Part shown: positions 5,241 to 5,351 of the stretch, one piece after another | Layout of the letters: every line of letters begins with the position of its first letter | How positions within the stretch are numbered: the first letter of the stretch is position 1 | DNA from: Pseudodesulfovibrio sp. | GTDB lineage: Bacteria > Desulfobacterota > Desulfovibrionia > Desulfovibrionales > Desulfovibrionaceae | Direction of reading: 5' to 3' | Assembly (NCBI GenBank): GCA_022712815.1 | Contig: JAFLJW010000204.1 | Coordinates: forward strand, 1-5,351 | Length of the DNA stretch: 5,351 nt | Position numbers and translations under genes: made by a program | The notes under the pieces: model-generated | What the model was told of the DNA's origin: nothing | What the model saw: only the letters and a program-made list of their open reading frames with translations | Database searches by the model: none

Positions 5241-5351
5241 GCGAGTTACTTTTGGGCCAAAGCGTCCAAAAGTAACCAAAAAACGCTTTTTTGCGGTGTG
5301 ATCGAGGCTCCCGCAGCAAGAAGCAGTATCGTCGCTTTGCTAACGAAAAGG
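5205..5351 (+). CDS. Open frame running off the window, probably encoded by the repeat element
   Basis: From ATG 5205 the frame is open for 49 codons to the window end without a stop, giving an N-terminus MKNEQSGFTPSGASYFWAKA. The segment SYFWAKASKSNQK is the direct translation of the 11-bp inverted repeat. There is no good Shine-Dalgarno, only GGTGACG in front. I recall similar short hypothetical proteins where this DNA repeat occurs in proteobacterial genomes, which suggests a spurious annotation caused by the repeat, not a real gene. That memory is unverified. The frame could also be the start of a real gene lying mainly outside the window. Confidence 0.2.
   Translation, partial: MKNEQSGFTPSGASYFWAKASKSNQKTLFCGVIEAPAARSSIVALLTKR
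5245..5276. repeat. Perfect 11-bp inverted repeat (GTTACTTTTGG hairpin)
   Basis: GTTACTTTTGG at 5245-5255 and CCAAAAGTAAC at 5266-5276 are exact reverse complements around a 10-base loop (GCCAAAGCGT). The loop bases AAAGCGT (5259-5265) are complementary to ACGCTTT at 5283-5289, allowing either a pseudoknot or a competing hairpin. The exact symmetry and dense pairing suggest a dispersed repeat or a structured RNA. The function is not known to me. Confidence 0.75.
5277..5293 (+). repeat. A6/T6 hairpin following the inverted repeat
   Basis: CAAAAAA at 5277-5283 pairs with TTTTTTG at 5287-5293 around CGC. It directly abuts the 11-bp repeat. The T6 run could also act as the tail of an alternative terminator made by AAAGCGT (5259-5265) and ACGCTTT (5283-5289). 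As a stem it is weak because it is almost all A-T. Confidence 0.45.

Larger units (their letters stand above)
5014..5351. other. Intergenic region upstream of the Rrf2 gene
   Basis: This 338-base stretch has no confident gene. It holds the candidate operator (5070-5094), an unremarkable AT-rich part with a T7 run at 5151-5157, a purine-rich run (5158-5180), and the hairpin cluster from 5181 on. Near the right edge, TGCGG (5292-5296) can pair with CCGCA (5311-5315), and AGCAA (5315-5319) with TTGCT (5337-5341), so structure continues to the edge. Confidence 0.5.

Overview
The window looks like a chromosomal segment of a Gram-negative bacterium with moderate GC content, most likely a member of the Desulfovibrionales (Desulfobacterota). 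The outer-membrane lipoprotein MltA shows that it is Gram-negative. The Desulfovibrio-like assignment is an inference from codon use and the style of the proteins, not from a marker gene. There is no tRNA, rRNA, insertion sequence or CRISPR array that I can recognise.

Layout: positions 1-590 carry no convincing gene. They hold a nested set of stems (about 147-254), a good plus-strand intrinsic terminator (260-298), a T7/A7 hairpin (300-331), a pyrimidine-rich tract and a probable promoter (TATAAT at 533-538). Next come three plus-strand genes that look like one operon. The first is a soluble hybrid histidine kinase with a receiver domain at each end (591-2159). The second is an AI-2E/UPF0118-family membrane protein (2204-3310). 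The third is the lytic transglycosylase MltA (3310-4530), whose start overlaps the previous stop by one base (TAATG). Convergent to them, on the minus strand, is an Rrf2/IscR-type Fe-S regulator (4588-5013). Its upstream region contains a 25-bp dyad closely resembling the E. coli IscR type 1 operator. The right end (about 5100-5351) is a hairpin-rich segment with an 11-bp perfect inverted repeat, a second A/T hairpin and a possible loop-to-tail pseudoknot. It also encodes an open frame that runs off the window.

How the genes fit together: the kinase, transporter-like protein and MltA are probably co-transcribed, which suggests a cell-envelope or signalling theme, but nothing in the sequence proves a shared pathway. 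The Rrf2 gene is a separate unit, probably autoregulated according to Fe-S status. The most useful leads are the predicted IscR-like operator paired with an atypical four-cysteine ligand set, and the two unexplained structured non-coding segments at the two ends.
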